This document shows positions 48,121-60,885 of a DNA stretch of 64,000 nucleotides, piece after piece. This stretch comes from Galbula dea (lineage: Eukaryota > Chordata > Aves > Piciformes > Galbulidae). The notes under the pieces are model-generated. The model had not been told where the DNA came from and made no database searches. It saw only the letters and a program-made list of their open reading frames with translations. The stretch spans positions 680,415 through 744,414 of the forward strand of contig VWZX01009002.1 in NCBI GenBank assembly GCA_013399015.1, given 5' to 3'. The stretch's first letter is position 1. Each line of letters starts with the position of its first letter. The position numbers and the translations under genes are program-made.

Positions 48121-49757
48121 TGAGTTCACTTATGGCAACCAGGGAATTGCAAAGTGCAATATTTTCCAGACCTCAGGCTAGGAAAATGTGTTGCTCTTTT
48201 TTTTTCTTCCTCCCTGAAATCTCCTGAGACATGAAGAAGATCAGCAGAAAGCAGCCTGGCTTTGTCTTGAAACAAGTGGGAAAGGTTCCCTGCCAGGCAG
48301 TGTCTGCAAGCCTTGTCATTATTTCTCCAGACAGGTAGCAAAGCATGCAATAGACCAGTTAGCTCTCATTGCAAAAGCCCAGAGTGTACCTCAGGGAGCA
48401 GGATACCATCTTCCTTCTGATTTCCTAACTAGCATTACTTGGGAAAGACATTTATTTCATTATTCTTTTAATTGTGGTGGGCAAGTGGCAGTAAAATGCT
48501 CAGATGCTACAGATCAGATGTGCATATCTGTTTGGAAATACCATTGGAAGTTTATTTATTATTCCAGACAATAATATAAGGGTGAATTGAAGTCAGCTTC
48601 TGCAGCCAAAGAAGGTTTAGTCATATCTGGGTAGGTAAAAGCAAGAGGCTATCTGCTATCTCTGCAGGTGTAAAAGGATTCACAGCACAGGCAGAAAAAA
48701 AGAAGTCATAGGTTTTTAATGATTGATCTCCCTGTAAACAAACTGGAAACTAAAGCTACTGTAATGACCTTGGGTTTTCCACCTATAGGCATTTTATAAA
48801 TATTTGGTGATACCTAAAATGTCTTTTGAGCATGTGTTTATTATAATAAACTCTACTAGAATGAAAACCAGAATAAACTCCAATTGCTTCCTAAACTTTT
48901 TGCCTGCTAAATCTGGAACACATTAAAAATATTTTAGGAATAATTGAAACATTTCACACATACAGCATGGATGCAGCATTCTTTTTTCTATCAAAACCAT
49001 CTGTGCACTACCCAGAGCTTGTCAGATGGGCACTGTGAATGGAGCCTGCTGATTTGCTGGGAATTGCTCTGGCTGAGAAAGCATTTGACCAGTATAACCA
49101 CACAGGTCAGGATTTATTAGCCAAGGCAGCGTGTCACAGCACACAGGCAGGTATCCAACATGAAACTTGCCTCAGATAGCTCCAACCCCTACTGTTTTCC
49201 CCTGGAATCTAATCCAGAAAACATGACTTGAGGGAGGATCCAGCAGAGGAGTTGCATGATCTTCTGCTGTTTCATGGAAATGCTTTTGGAAGCTATTTTC
49301 TGGGGTAATCCATCATAAAACAATCATGGAATAAACTTGCCTTCTATAAAGGTCCTGATCCTTTAACTATTCCTCCTTTGGCTTCCCTGTGCACTCCACT
49401 GGCCACTACAACAATGATCCTACTTCTTCCTTAGGCAGGAGATCTCCTTCCCATTCCCAGCTCCCACCTCTGTAGTTCTTCTCACCATATTAGTCGTTTG
49501 AACCACAAAACCATTTTAAGAATTCATGGGCAATCAATTCTTTGTGCCAGTCCTTGAATTCCTTTTCATGCTCCCTTGATGTGGTGCTCACCCTGTAAAC
49601 ATAGTTTATACACTTCTGTTTCTAAAGCTGTGGCTGCATTTAGTTGAACCTGGCTTAAGAAGTGAGCCAGGTCATCCTCACACACAAGAGTACTGTCATC
49701 TTCACTGCTTCCCAGTCTGTGTCATCTGAAAAATGTATCAGCAACCATTTCTGTGGT

Positions 49758-50008
49758 GATTTAAATATAGGTTGGATGTTGGGAAGAGATCCTTTACCCA
49801 GGGAGTGGTGGAGCACTGGAACAGGCTCCTCAGGGAGGGTGTCATGGCACCATCTCTGAAGGTGTTTAAGAAGCACTTGGACAATGCTGTTAGACACATG
49901 GTGTGACTTTGGGGTTGTCCTGGGCCTAAATAAGAGTTGGACTTGATGATCCTTGTGGGTCCCTTCCAACTCAGGATATTCTGTGACTGTGTGATTCTGT
50001 GATTGTGT
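49758..50008 (+). mobile_element. CR1 LINE 3' end with octamer tail
   Basis: A sense-strand CR1 tail containing 'gatcctttacccagggagtg', 'gagcactggaacaggctcct', 'gttggacttgatgatccttg' and 'ggtcccttccaactcagg'. It ends in ATTCTGTGACTGTGTGATTC and a further TGTGATTGTG, so the octamer-type tail is retained. It is 5'-truncated and non-coding. It is well preserved and is probably one of the younger copies here. Confidence 0.95.
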
Positions 50009-53000
50009 TGGATGGGAAGGAGAAAGGGGTGTTTTCCCTTCCAGAATGTCTCCACCCACTGACAGTTGCCCATAACATATCTATGTTGAAACCTGGTAGA
50101 TGCTTTTTAAAATGCTATTATTTTTTAAAGATTTTACAATCAGATAAGTGATTTATCAGACTTCCACACTTGAACAGCCCTTTTTTGTCTATGAATGGAA
50201 CCAGATTGGTATGACAAACTCTAGCTTTTCTGAAGCCATAGTAATTGGCACAGATTTTCTGCCTTCAGTATCAGCTACTTCCTCTGTGCCACTCCCACAA
50301 GAAAGCTAGGCTAGCCAGCTTGCAGTTATTTGGGTTGTCCTCACTTTTTTTTTGAGTACAGCATTCACTACTGGCTTAGAGAAAAAGTTCCTTAGCTTCT
50401 GTCTCAAGAAGTCTTGGGGACATTTAATCCAGCCCTGCAGAATCAATCAGATCTGAGCTGACTTGCATTCTCCCAATTTACTGTTAGACCAGAAAACATT
50501 TCATCAGCATCAGATGAGACTTATACTTCCTCCAGCTTTGATCCACCAGAAATACTTATTGAATGCATCTGTCTCATAATGTCTCATTACCAGGAGTTTA
50601 ACCATCAACATTTAGTAATGGACTCACAGAAGTTCCTTTCATTCCTCCTGTACATTTCTAGAAGACAGTTCTTGTCTTGCCTGGGGTTTACCCTCTTTTT
50701 GTCTATGCAATGTATGGAAGGAGAAACAGCTGGTTGGTTTGAGGTGATCAAAACCTCGGGCTGGGGAGGCTCTGAGGAGGCAGAGCTTACATGAACCATA
50801 CTTGGGCACAAATATTCAAGCAGCTGGAAGCTTCTTCTGGAGGAGATTTTGGACAAAACTGTCATACAATGTCAGGACCCAATGCCAACTGTAAGGCTCT
50901 TGTAAGAAACTTTTAAAAATACCTTTTTCTTCCCTGTGAGCTAACCAAGTACTCTTGTACCTGATCACACAACCTGACCCAGGGCACAAGGCTTTCTGTG
51001 CTCCCATGAGGGTGCTGCTTATGGTGGTCCAGACATCAGCAGAAGAATAATGATGGAAAAGAATGTCATTACCTTAGAAAGGAAGAGCAGGGCAAATCAT
51101 CACTTCATCTCATCTGACCTCTGGTGCTCAGTAGATCATAAGGTCTCATCCAAACAGGTCATTTCAGGTCCAGCCAGGGCAGGTAATCCTCTCATTGCTG
51201 ACTCATGCCAACCTCTCAGTCCTAGCCAGGTGGTGCAGTAGTCCCCAGGGAGTAGTTAGAAAAGCTGGGAATTTGTTGGCTGTCATTAGGTCATGGAGCC
51301 CAAGCCACAACTGGAGCAGAGGAATGAGGCCCAGCAATGGCTTTGTGAGGTTCACAGACATGGGAGAGTGCTGGGGCATGAATGGTGCTCGCCCCAAACT
51401 TGAGACATCCCAATACTGGGCACCACAGTAGCTGGTGCTTGTCCATGGGGCATGTTTCATGGCCTGGCAGAGCTATGGTTTGTTCCTCTGGATGAACCCT
51501 AATGGCAGTGTTAGTGTGGTGCACCTCACCATCTGCAAACCTCCCATAAAGCAGCTTGTATGAGCAACCTCAGGTCTCTGTGGTGCAGTGCAGGCAGATG
51601 CAGCTCCAAGACTTGGTGCTGACTGTTCAGTGCAATGGATTTTTCCATATTCTCTTTTTTTTTTTGGTGGCAGTGCCTCTGCAACCACTCCTTCCATGGA
51701 GATCCACTGGGACCTTCTCAGTGACCCAGCCATGAACCACCTTCCCAGGTCAGGATCCATATACAGGACTGAGCTGAAAGAGATAAAATAACCCCAAATC
51801 CACCCATCTGGTGCTCACTGCAGGACCTCTGCCAGCATGGAGCTCCACTGGGATCCAGGTCCTACATGTTGTATTTTCTGCAGATATTCTTACAATTAAA
51901 AACAGGACTACAAAGGAATCTGGGAGGGAGCTCTTGGCAGCATGTTGAAAGCCCCTGAATAATTTTTTAAGAGAAGATTAATGGAACTGTGGCTGGTACC
52001 TCGAGGGAGAAGAACAGCTCCATTTTGCAGCAGGCTGTAATTTGTAAATTGAATCAAATATTGCCACATAAATAATACTGCAGAGATTAAATCTGAGGAA
52101 AGGTGTGAAAGGAGAGAGCCACAGCATCTAAAGGAGCAACTGCAGCAAATACTTTTACAGTCACTGTGGAGCAGAATTGCATTAACAAACATTGCTATTG
52201 TTCGAGTCAGCTCTCTGCTAAATGAGAATAACATACACTTCATATCACAGGGAAAGTGCCAAATATTGCAGTTTTTCCCCCCTATTTCCTCAGATCTAGC
52301 CTCTTTGGTCTCTGTGTTCAAGTCTAGTGTTATTGCTCCAAGAAAACATTTTTTTGTCCTTGATGTAGTCTCTATAAACCTTGAAAACTCCTAACTTAAT
52401 ATGAAAGATTTATCCTTTTCCTGTCTGGAAGTGAGGTCCTGAAGCTACCAGAATGCATTATGTGCATGAAAATATTACTGTCTATTGAATAAAACAATCA
52501 GCCAAATGGAAAACTGTTCCAGTTTTGACCTTTCACCCCTTGACACTGTGGGGCTTCCAGCAGCCTGTGCACCAGCCTGCTCCCAGAGTGTGCAGGTTTA
52601 TTGGCATTTAGGACACCCTCTTATAAAACTTTACTCACTAGAAGCAGTTATGTCTACTAGACCTTATAACTAGTAGAGGAAAAATAGACCCTCATGTGCT
52701 GTTAAAGTGGTTAAAAGAGTCATTTTCTGAGCTATTAGCTCAAGTTTTGTCCAAGGAAACATTTCACAGGCAAGTATTCCTCAGCATCATCCAATGGTCT
52801 CTAGGTTTCTCTGTTCCTTTGCTGTGTGTCTATCACCCATGTCCTCATAGCTCAAGGCAAGTTTCTCCTTCAGTACAACATGTAGGAGCTGAGCCACCTC
52901 CTTTCCTAGAAACCACAATTAAGTCCAGTTCCCTGCTCTGGTCCATCCCACTCAATGCCTCTTAAGGAGAAGAAAGACATCCATGTTGGCATCATGTGGA

Positions 53001-54094
53001 GTGAGCAGAGGTAGCTTTCCAGCCCTGGATGGACATGATCTTGAACACTAGAGTATCCTGTCACTGGATGATCAGTGAGTAGAGGGAGATGAGTTGAATA
53101 TTACAACCTTTATGCTGTTGAGCTAAACAGACCATCTGAATTCAATAACAGCACAAAAAGTCCAAGTTTTTCATAGGTCTCAGCCTTATTTTGGGCAGCT
53201 GCAGTGTTCTGGTTGCATTTTTTACTTCTGTCAGGAAATTTGTCAATCTGTAGCACCTTAGGTTTTCTGATTAGAATTCCTTGTGTGGTGTCAGCCTCAA
53301 AAACCTCCAATTAAGAAAAAAAAATTAGATGAAATATGTTTTCTATTGGTATTTCTGGAGTTTCCTGCAAGCTGTGGAAAGTATGAAAATTGCCAAGCTG
53401 GAGAAGAATATTTCTACAATTCCAAGAGATGACTATACATTTATTTTTTTTAGGGCTGAAAGACAAACACTTTCCAAGCCACCCAAACATCTGCCAGTCT
53501 TTACTGCAGTCTGAGTGTTATGATGGAAGATGAGGAAGAAAAGAGGCACTTTGTAAACATCCACACTATTAACACCTCAGAAGATGTCCAATCTGCTGCA
53601 ACATAGATTTCTTGATGAAAGAACCTGGAAGGTGTTAAAACAGTTAGTTATATATAATACTTCAAATGTTGGTACTGAAAACAATCAAAGCAACAACCAC
53701 CCTTTGAATCTGATGCACTTTAGAAGCTGCTTTCTTGTGAAATTTTTGCTACTTCTTGTGAACATCTTGGATTTTATCTCTTTTTCTTCAAGCCCCACAT
53801 GGTACTTGGGCAACAAGCCATTTCCTTATGGATTTTTGAAGGCTTGAAGCCCCATAACTTATAAACATGAGGACAACTGTAATGGGTGAGATGAAGGTCC
53901 TGTCCAGCCCAGAATCTTACCTTTAATAGTGTGAGAAGAGCAGAAGGGAAGAGCAAATGAGCAAAGCAAATTCATGTGATACTTCCCCTTATCATCTCCC
54001 AGCCACCTCCCAGCTGCACCACAAGTATTTTCTCAAGGCAGATGTAATTTTTATGAATTTGGTGACTCTTGAAGGGATACAGACACAAACTCCT

Positions 54095-54156
54095 TGGGTT
54101 TGTGGGTTTTTTTTCTGTTTGGTTGGTTTGGGTTTGTTTGCTTTGGCTTGGATTTG
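54095..54156. repeat. T/G-rich tract (reverse of AAACC class)
   Basis: GGGTTTGTGGGTTTTTTTTC followed by GGTTGGTTTGGGTTTGTTTG. On the minus strand it is the same A/C-rich composition as the tracts at 28100, 33338 and 48086. Confidence 0.65.
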
Positions 54157-54671
54157 TGATGGTGTGTTGGTGATTACCGATACACCTTGACTATTCAAGG
54201 ACTATCAACCCCTGGTGCTCACCCCATACCTTCCACTGGGAGGTCCAGAGCATCTAATGAAGTCTAGCAATCCATCTCTTTTGTGCCCCCCCAGAAACAA
54301 GGCCTGGGAGATGGTATGCTCCCATCAGATGTGGTGGGGAAAGCAAACCTGCTTCACTCAGTGTGGTACCTCCTGGTTTTTAGAGCTAGTGGGGATGGGA
54401 GTATGGGGTTAGCTCACCATTGTACATCCTGTTCACAAGGTTAGCAGACAGAGGCATTTGGTGTTCTCCAGCATGGTGTTGCCTGTTGTCAGTGGTCCTT
54501 AGATAGCCCTTCTGGGGAAGAGTGTCATAATTATCCCTGGATATCTAGATGGAATCTGTTTGTCATCTAGCCTTGCTGATCTAATCACATCATGTCCCCA
54601 GGAGGTGAATATTCATTAAAGACCCCCTTCTCACCTTCTCAGTGTAGAATCACTTTTCCTCTCCCCACCCT

Positions 54672-54742
54672 CTGAAAAGAAAAAGGAACAACAACAAAAA
54701 AAAAAACACAAAAGAGAAGAAAAGGGAAAAAATAAAAGGGCA
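54672..54742. repeat. A-rich low-complexity block
   Basis: About 70 bp of A with scattered G and C, including AACAACAACAAAAAAAAAAA and AAAAGGGAAAAAATAAAAGG. It could be a decayed poly(A) or a purine microsatellite. No attached element was recognised. Confidence 0.7.
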
Positions 54743-57700
54743 GAAAGCCATGAAAATTCAAAGTTCCTCTAAACCTATCAACATGTGCAGAAGGCATGTC
54801 TGTGCCTATTAATCACTGCTGGGGAAACACAAAGCCACAATGCCATTATGGAAAAGACAACAGATCATTCCAAAGCCATATGGCCACCACCATTGATCCT
54901 CACATCCAGGAATCAATGAATGATCTTGACTGGTAAGAATGTAGAACGAGAGCCAATATTATAACTCCACTGCTTCCACAGACTGTGGGGAAATACACTT
55001 GGAGAGTAATGCAAAACTGCAACAAAGGGCACATGGATGTGCTAGCAGTATTTGCTATCAAAGGATCTTATCATGTGGTGTGATGTGCTTTAAGAGTGAT
55101 TACAGCAGCTTAAAAAAAAAAATGGCATTACCCCATTTGTTCTTTCATAAATCAGGTTTTTCACTGAATCCTGTCTGAGTTGGAACCTAAGTTATACAGA
55201 CAATCCTTCAAGTCCCTGCAGCAGTATATGATCCCATGTATTTGGGTAAGAATCCTTAGATGTATATGCTAGCACTCCTTAAGAAAAATCATTGTTATCA
55301 ACACCATTTTAAGGCTGTTTACAGTAAATATCACAACTGGATGTAGGACTCAGCCTCTCTGTTTTGGTGCAGAAATCAGACTGGGAATTTCCAGCTTGCA
55401 CAACAAACTCCAAATGTCTTCAACCAATTTTATAAACTGCATTGGAAAGTAGGTGGTCTCTGCCATAGTCTTGAAATGCAATGGGCCAGAGACTCAGCTG
55501 GTATGAATTGTCACTCCTTTGTCTTTGAGAGCACCATGCCAATTTAACCCAGCATAGGAGCTGGCTCAGCATGGTCCTTTCCACACTGTCTGCTTAATCT
55601 GTTTCAATCCAAGTGAATCTAAAGTAGCTTTCAGTATAGTTCAAAACTACCCCAAGGAACAAACTTTTCTTTCCAAGGCTGAAATGGCATCCAGAGGAAG
55701 TTCCTTAGAAACTGGGCCTTCAAAAGTTGATCTCCCACACTGCAGAAGTATGCCACAGTCTTCAGTGCTTGGCTGGCGTGGAAGAGGGTCTAAATTTGAA
55801 TCTTTCAGTTCACCATCCCAGACCTCAAGAAAATCCAACTCCTAACATTCTGTGATTCTGTTGAAAATATTCCCTTTGGGTTGGCACCTACATCTTTTTC
55901 TTGTGGAAAGCCTGTAGGAGAGCTCTGGAAAGACACCAGTGTGCTGCTGATGCAACCTGCAAGTGCTCTAATGCCAAAGCCAGGTGAGACCATTGCTGCC
56001 AGGTGCATGGGCAGGGAGTGCTCTGCACCAGGCAGTTAAGCTGGGCTGTCTCTGCATCCCAGATGCAGGAACTATGCATGTGCATCTCTTTGGCTGACTA
56101 TCAGGCAAAGAATGCATGAAAATTAAACAAATTACTGCTCATTACAAGAAACATATTTCACTAATTGGCTTCTGAGGGCAACATTTCATTGGGCAACAGC
56201 TATCAATAGGCAAAGTGTGGCACTTGTTTAATATTAGAACTTTATTCTAGCCTAAGGGAAAGGAAAGACTAAAGGATCAAGGAGACAAATGAAAAACAAA
56301 CACGGAAAGCTGCAAAGTTAAAAACACTGAGGGGAGGAAGCCACAAGGGAAAAGGATTAGATTTCAGAGTCTCCATAAGTGAGCTCTAGGATCTTTCTTG
56401 TAAATTAATTCCACACTTAATTTTTGGAATTCTTTCTTACTTTTCCAGACTCCAGCCAAAACTAAGTCAGATGAAATGTTATAAGAGATTGGTATCCTGG
56501 GATGTAGTGGTAAACTAGTTTACTTTCACAGTTTCCTTTCATATGTAGATTAAGCACTGAATTTTCTTTTGTCATTGCTTGCAAAGATCTAAGTTTCCTT
56601 CCTAAGGCATCATCTTTTATTAATCAGCTTATCCACAACAGAGTCCAAAGAGACTGGAAATGGGTTCAGACAGATGTTGATAAATGTCTAAAGTTTCTTA
56701 TAAACTAAATCAAGGCCAGCCATGTTTTATTAATAAGCTAACCTTCAAACATACTTTGCCCTCTGTATACTGTATCACACTTCATATGCCATCCTGTTTA
56801 CACTGCTTGTCCCAATTTTATTCAGGGCTGTTAACATCCCTTACTTAAAAAAGGCAAACCCCAATGTATATGTATAATGCTGTCATAAAGGGTAAATGTT
56901 ATCATCTGCAAAAGTACATGCTACAGACCAGGTGTGCTAAGAATTTGGAAAGATTTGTCCATTTATTGTTATGTCTCTTGCCCTTTGGTTATATTTTCTT
57001 TTTCATACCTGTTGCTAGCTGAAGGTATTTACCCAGCATGCAGCTTAGCTGAAGCTATCACCTTGCTGTGGAAAATAGACTTCTGTAATGTCCCTGAAGC
57101 TTTCTCCCCTCTCCAGCAGGAAGGCTGTGGAGTGGATGCTGGGATGACACCAGCTCACTTCTAAGAGCCTGTTCTCAGCCAGGACAGACTAGAAAATCCT
57201 GAGCCATCACAGAACAAAGGCAATATTCAGTCTCTTTGGGCCCCCGAACCCTCAGTTGTTGCCAAGAATGAAGTGGACACTTGAAGATGCATTTTGGTTT
57301 TATAGATCATGAACATTCTTCATATAAACTATAAGCATTTAGAGTAATACTTCTATAAAAGAACTTCATGGATCCATTAATGATGGGATGAGCCTTGTGA
57401 CCAGGATGAGCTGTGAAACCAGAGGACCTGTACAGCATTTCCAGTAGAACATGTTATGATGGGGACAGGTAACAGCCAAGGGAAAATGAACATAGGCAGT
57501 GTTCTCTGGGTTCAAGCATTAAGGAAATGTTGACCCAGATGTCACTGGGAATGTGATCAGTGACATTATCACCTTCAAAAAAGCCTAAATTGTTTTAGAA
57601 GAGGAAGGAAACAAAACTTCCTCTGAACAGCTTTTGACAACACATTTTTTTAACCTATCCCTGGGAGTTAGCATCTTGAAAGCATGGCAGCATTCCTGAA

Positions 57701-57933
57701 AGAAACATTACAGCAATGATCAGAACAGGACTGGTTGAGGGTGCCCTGCAATATGCCTTACAGCATGACACCTAAGGTGGAGTTGTTCTCAAGGTCAAGC
57801 ACAGAATGTTTGGCAGGATCAGCCCTCATTAGAAAGCAGATGACAGGGAGAACATGTTTTCACAAAATTCCTTTCCTTTGTGGGGGTGTTTTATGGAATT
57901 TTGGGCTTCTGCAAGCTGATTTTTCAGAGGTGC

Positions 57934-57995
57934 TGAGCATTTTAGCTTGCATTAAAGTATTTTATGAGCATTTTAGCTTGCGTGAAAGTATTTTA
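57934..57995. repeat. 31-bp tandem duplication
   Basis: TGAGCATTTTAGCTTGCATT at 57934 recurs at 57965 as TGAGCATTTTAGCTTGCGTG. Both are followed by GAAAGTATTTTA or TAAAGTATTTTA. There are two copies with few differences, so the duplication is fairly recent. Confidence 0.85.
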
Positions 57996-59159
57996 AGAGC
58001 TGAGATAGCTCATAATTTTGGAAAAAAGAAATTCAATGCCTTGGGCAAAATCCTACCTATACTGTCACTAATTAGAGTCTTATCACTGACATAAAAAATG
58101 AAAGTCAGATTGGGTTTTTTTCTTAAATCCCTGGTAAAGTTTGCACTATCTCCACTGAAGGCATAACTTCTCTTTATGTATGTAAACCAAAGCACCAGGA
58201 AAAAAGCCTCTGAAAAGAGGCCTCTCTTCCCAATACAGCTCAGGGATATGCAGCTGAGAACAGGATGTTCACACAGGCACAAAATCCCAAGTAACATGTA
58301 TCATGAAACCCTTCCCATTAGGTCATGGTTGTGGTGCTGATTCATTAGAATGCAAAGCACTGAACTCAGACTTCAGCTTGCAAATGAAATGATCTGAAAA
58401 ATGTACCTTTGTGGCTGAACTAGCATGAAGTCCTCTCCTGTCTTCTCCTCTGCTCTCTCAAGTTTCTGAGAGAAAAAAGTCTTCCTCTGGGAAAAATGAG
58501 GAGAAGATAAGCAGAATTCAAGTGGAGGAGCTTGAAACACAGTCAATAATTTATCTCAATGAAAGAGGTATCCATGAGAGAGCTGAAAAGGCCATTGGAT
58601 AATTAAAGTGATACATGATTGGGAAAGGCTTTCTGACTGTCAATTAGGCATCTGTTAAAGGTTTTAACAGAAACTAATTGAACTGTGGAGAACAAAAAAA
58701 ACCTCAGAAAGATGTCTCCAATTTGCTAGATCTACTGTTTCACAAATGTATTTTCCATTGTATCTCAGTGTGCTAAAACACTTTAAACATCTTGCTCTCA
58801 TCAGGTTCTTCCATAAAGGATCCCCTCTGCTCTTTAGGTGATGTCTGACAAGTGCAAGATTCCTCTTTGCTGACCAGCCTCAAATCTCACAGAAGCTAAT
58901 GGGAAATCAGGAAGGTCCTTTACCAGGCAGCTTTGAGCCCAGGGGCACAAATGAAAATACTTTCACTGTCTTTATTGTGTCCAAGAGATGAAAGAAGAAG
59001 TTATGGTGGCCCTTAGCACTGGCTTTGTTGGCTTCATATTCTGGGCCTTTTGCAGGACACAAAAGTCCCATGTGCCAAGTCCTCTTATTTTTGTTGTGGC
59101 TGATGAAAGTTCCCAGCATGGGGAATCATGAGAATCTGCTACAATTCCTTTGCAAAAGA

Positions 59160-59498
59160 TAGGCTGCAAGATTTGGGGTTGTGCAGTCTGGAAAAGAGAA
59201 GGCTCCAGGGAGGACCTTATTGTGGCATCCCAGTACTTAAGGGGAGCTTCTGAAAAAGAGGAAAGAGAGACTTTTTCCATGGGCAGATAGAGATAGGACA
59301 AGGGAGAAGGGCTTTCATCTGAAAGAAGGGAGAGTTAAGTTAGATGTTAGGAAGTAAGACATTCTTTCCTGTGAGGGTAATGAGACACAGGAACAGGTTG
59401 CCCAGAGAATCTGCAGATGTTGCATCCCTGAAAGTGTTCCAGGCTAGGTTGGATGGGGCATAGAGGAACCTGGTCTAGTGGAAGGCATCTCTGGCTAT
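59160..59498 (+). mobile_element. CR1 LINE fragment, degraded
   Basis: Sense-strand CR1. 'tggggttgtgcagtctggaa' (the LGLFSLEK-coding block) starts near 59173. 'gttagatgttaggaagtaag', 'gagacacaggaacaggttgc' and 'ggcatagaggaacctggtct' follow, ending near 59498 before any octamer tail. Multiple indels have removed reading capacity. The terminal 'ccttccaac' block is missing, so the 3' end is lost or highly diverged. Confidence 0.88.
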
Positions 59499-60329
59499 AG
59501 CAGTTATGAGCTACAGACTGTGAAATGAACCATGTATTAAGTCTTTAATTGTCAAGAACTCCAAAAGCCACTTAATTGAGTGTAGAACTGCTGCAGTGCT
59601 CTGCAGAGACTCCAGATCCTTCACTTTTCCCCTTGTGAGAAGGCTGTTGTTCTTTTTTATCATTTTTTTCACTGTTTTGCTTGTGCTTGAACATGCTCTG
59701 AAGATTATGTGCCTCAAGAAGAGAAAAAAAACCCAGCACAGTCTAAGTGCCGCCTCTGCTGTCTTCCTCATCCCCAGTTTATCTGCTGTAAAGACTACCA
59801 GATGCTGCTGGAGCTCCCTGGCATCTTAGCAGTTGTCTTCATTGCTGGAGCAATTTGTAGCACAGAAGGGATCAAGTCAACTTCATTCAGTCACTGGTGG
59901 TTGAATGCCTTCGTTTTGCATTTCCCTTCCAGCATCCTTAAACTCTTTTCAACTCTGCTAATTTCATTAATCCAGCCACATATGCCAAAATTGCATTTTC
60001 TGGTTTATTATTTTTTATTATGATTTTTATGATTCAGTTTATAAAAAGAGAAGTGCTCCATGGTCTCTGGTGACTTTTGGGACAGGAGATGTTACAGAGT
60101 TTCCACAAAGCCAGCAAAGGCTTCGTCTGGGGCTTTAATAGGAGCTGTTAAAACTATGCAGCAGGTTAGACCTTTTAGCATCTATTACACTCAGTAAAAT
60201 CAGCACATTTTTCCCATCAGTTGCACTCTCCATGATTACATACTGCTCCACTCTCACTATAGGTGGGCCAGGCCTCCACTGAGCAATTAATGAAGCCATT
60301 TTCCAGCCAGACATCTGAATGCCTTTCAA

Positions 60330-60353
60330 AACACACACACACACATACACACA
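60330..60353. repeat. (AC)n microsatellite
   Basis: About twelve AC units, interrupted once by AT (ACACATACACAC). Confidence 0.92.
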
Positions 60354-60615
60354 AACTATCTCAGCTGCTCAGTTGGCTGCTCACTGACCACCAGGACCCC
60401 TCTGGCACAGGATGGGAGTTTATGCCTTCAGAACCAGCTGCTGGAGCTTTCAGGCTTGGCCCAACATCTTCCCCACAAAGGAAGCACAAGTAGGAGCTGC
60501 TTGCTCTCTATGTGCTGTAGAGGACATCTCTGAGGTTTACACTTCTGCACTGGCTGAGGGGGAGAGGACAGTGATAAAGCCCCTGTCCATGTGAAGTGCC
60601 AATGCAGTAGGAGAG

Positions 60616-60885
60616 TCATAAAATCCTAGAATGGTTTGATTTGGAAGGGACCTGAAAAATCATCTAGTTCCATCCCTCCTGCCATGGATAGAGACACCTT
60701 CCAGTAGACCAGGTTGCTCTAAGCCCCATCCAACCTGGCCTTAAACACTTCCAGGGATGTGATATCCATGACTTCTCTGGGCAACCTGTTCCTGTGTCTC
60801 ACCACCTCCATAGTAAAGAATATCCTACTAATATCTAATCCAAACCTACCCTCTTCCAGTTTAAAACCACTACTGAGGCAGTCAG
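60616..60885 (-). mobile_element. CR1 LINE 3' end
   Basis: Minus-strand CR1. Its 3' terminus reads 'tcataaaatcctagaatggt', then 'ttggaagggacctgaaaaat' and 'catctagttccatccctcct'. 'ccttccagtagaccaggttg' and 'gggcaacctgttcctgtgtc' belong to the same 3' region type as the copies at 39.3 and 59.2 kb. It is 5'-truncated near 60885 and non-coding. It lies about 1.1 kb from the oppositely oriented 59.2-kb copy, making a loose inverted pair. Confidence 0.93.

Larger units (their letters stand above)
39588..49757. other. Long non-coding stretch without CR1
   Basis: About 10 kb of unique sequence with no recognisable exon or LINE. T-rich low complexity occurs at 44890-44930 and 45100-45170, and AAC/AAT-rich sequence at about 40275-40335. 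'ggtatttaggtgcccaatcc' near 45510 and 'cctaagtcctattcccaatg' near 46632 hint at traces of ancient repeats. A purine/pyrimidine-alternating block and a small signal-peptide-like frame are listed separately. Confidence 0.5.
50009..59159. other. Non-coding sequence without recognisable genes
   Basis: About 9 kb of unique sequence. Open frames reach 137 codons (51908-52321, minus) and none is recognisable. A T11-type run lies at about 51654-51665 and a purine/A-rich block at about 54672-54742. 'acattctgtgattctgttg' near 55847 resembles a CR1 tail octamer but has no CR1 body. AT-rich 52040-52210, which includes the T-box-like AGGTGTGAAA at 52101, could be a conserved element. Confidence 0.5.

Noticed and set aside
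55845..55863. 'acattctgtgattctgttg' as a CR1 tail.
   Set aside because: No CR1 body is recognisable on either side, so a 16-bp octamer-like match is insufficient.
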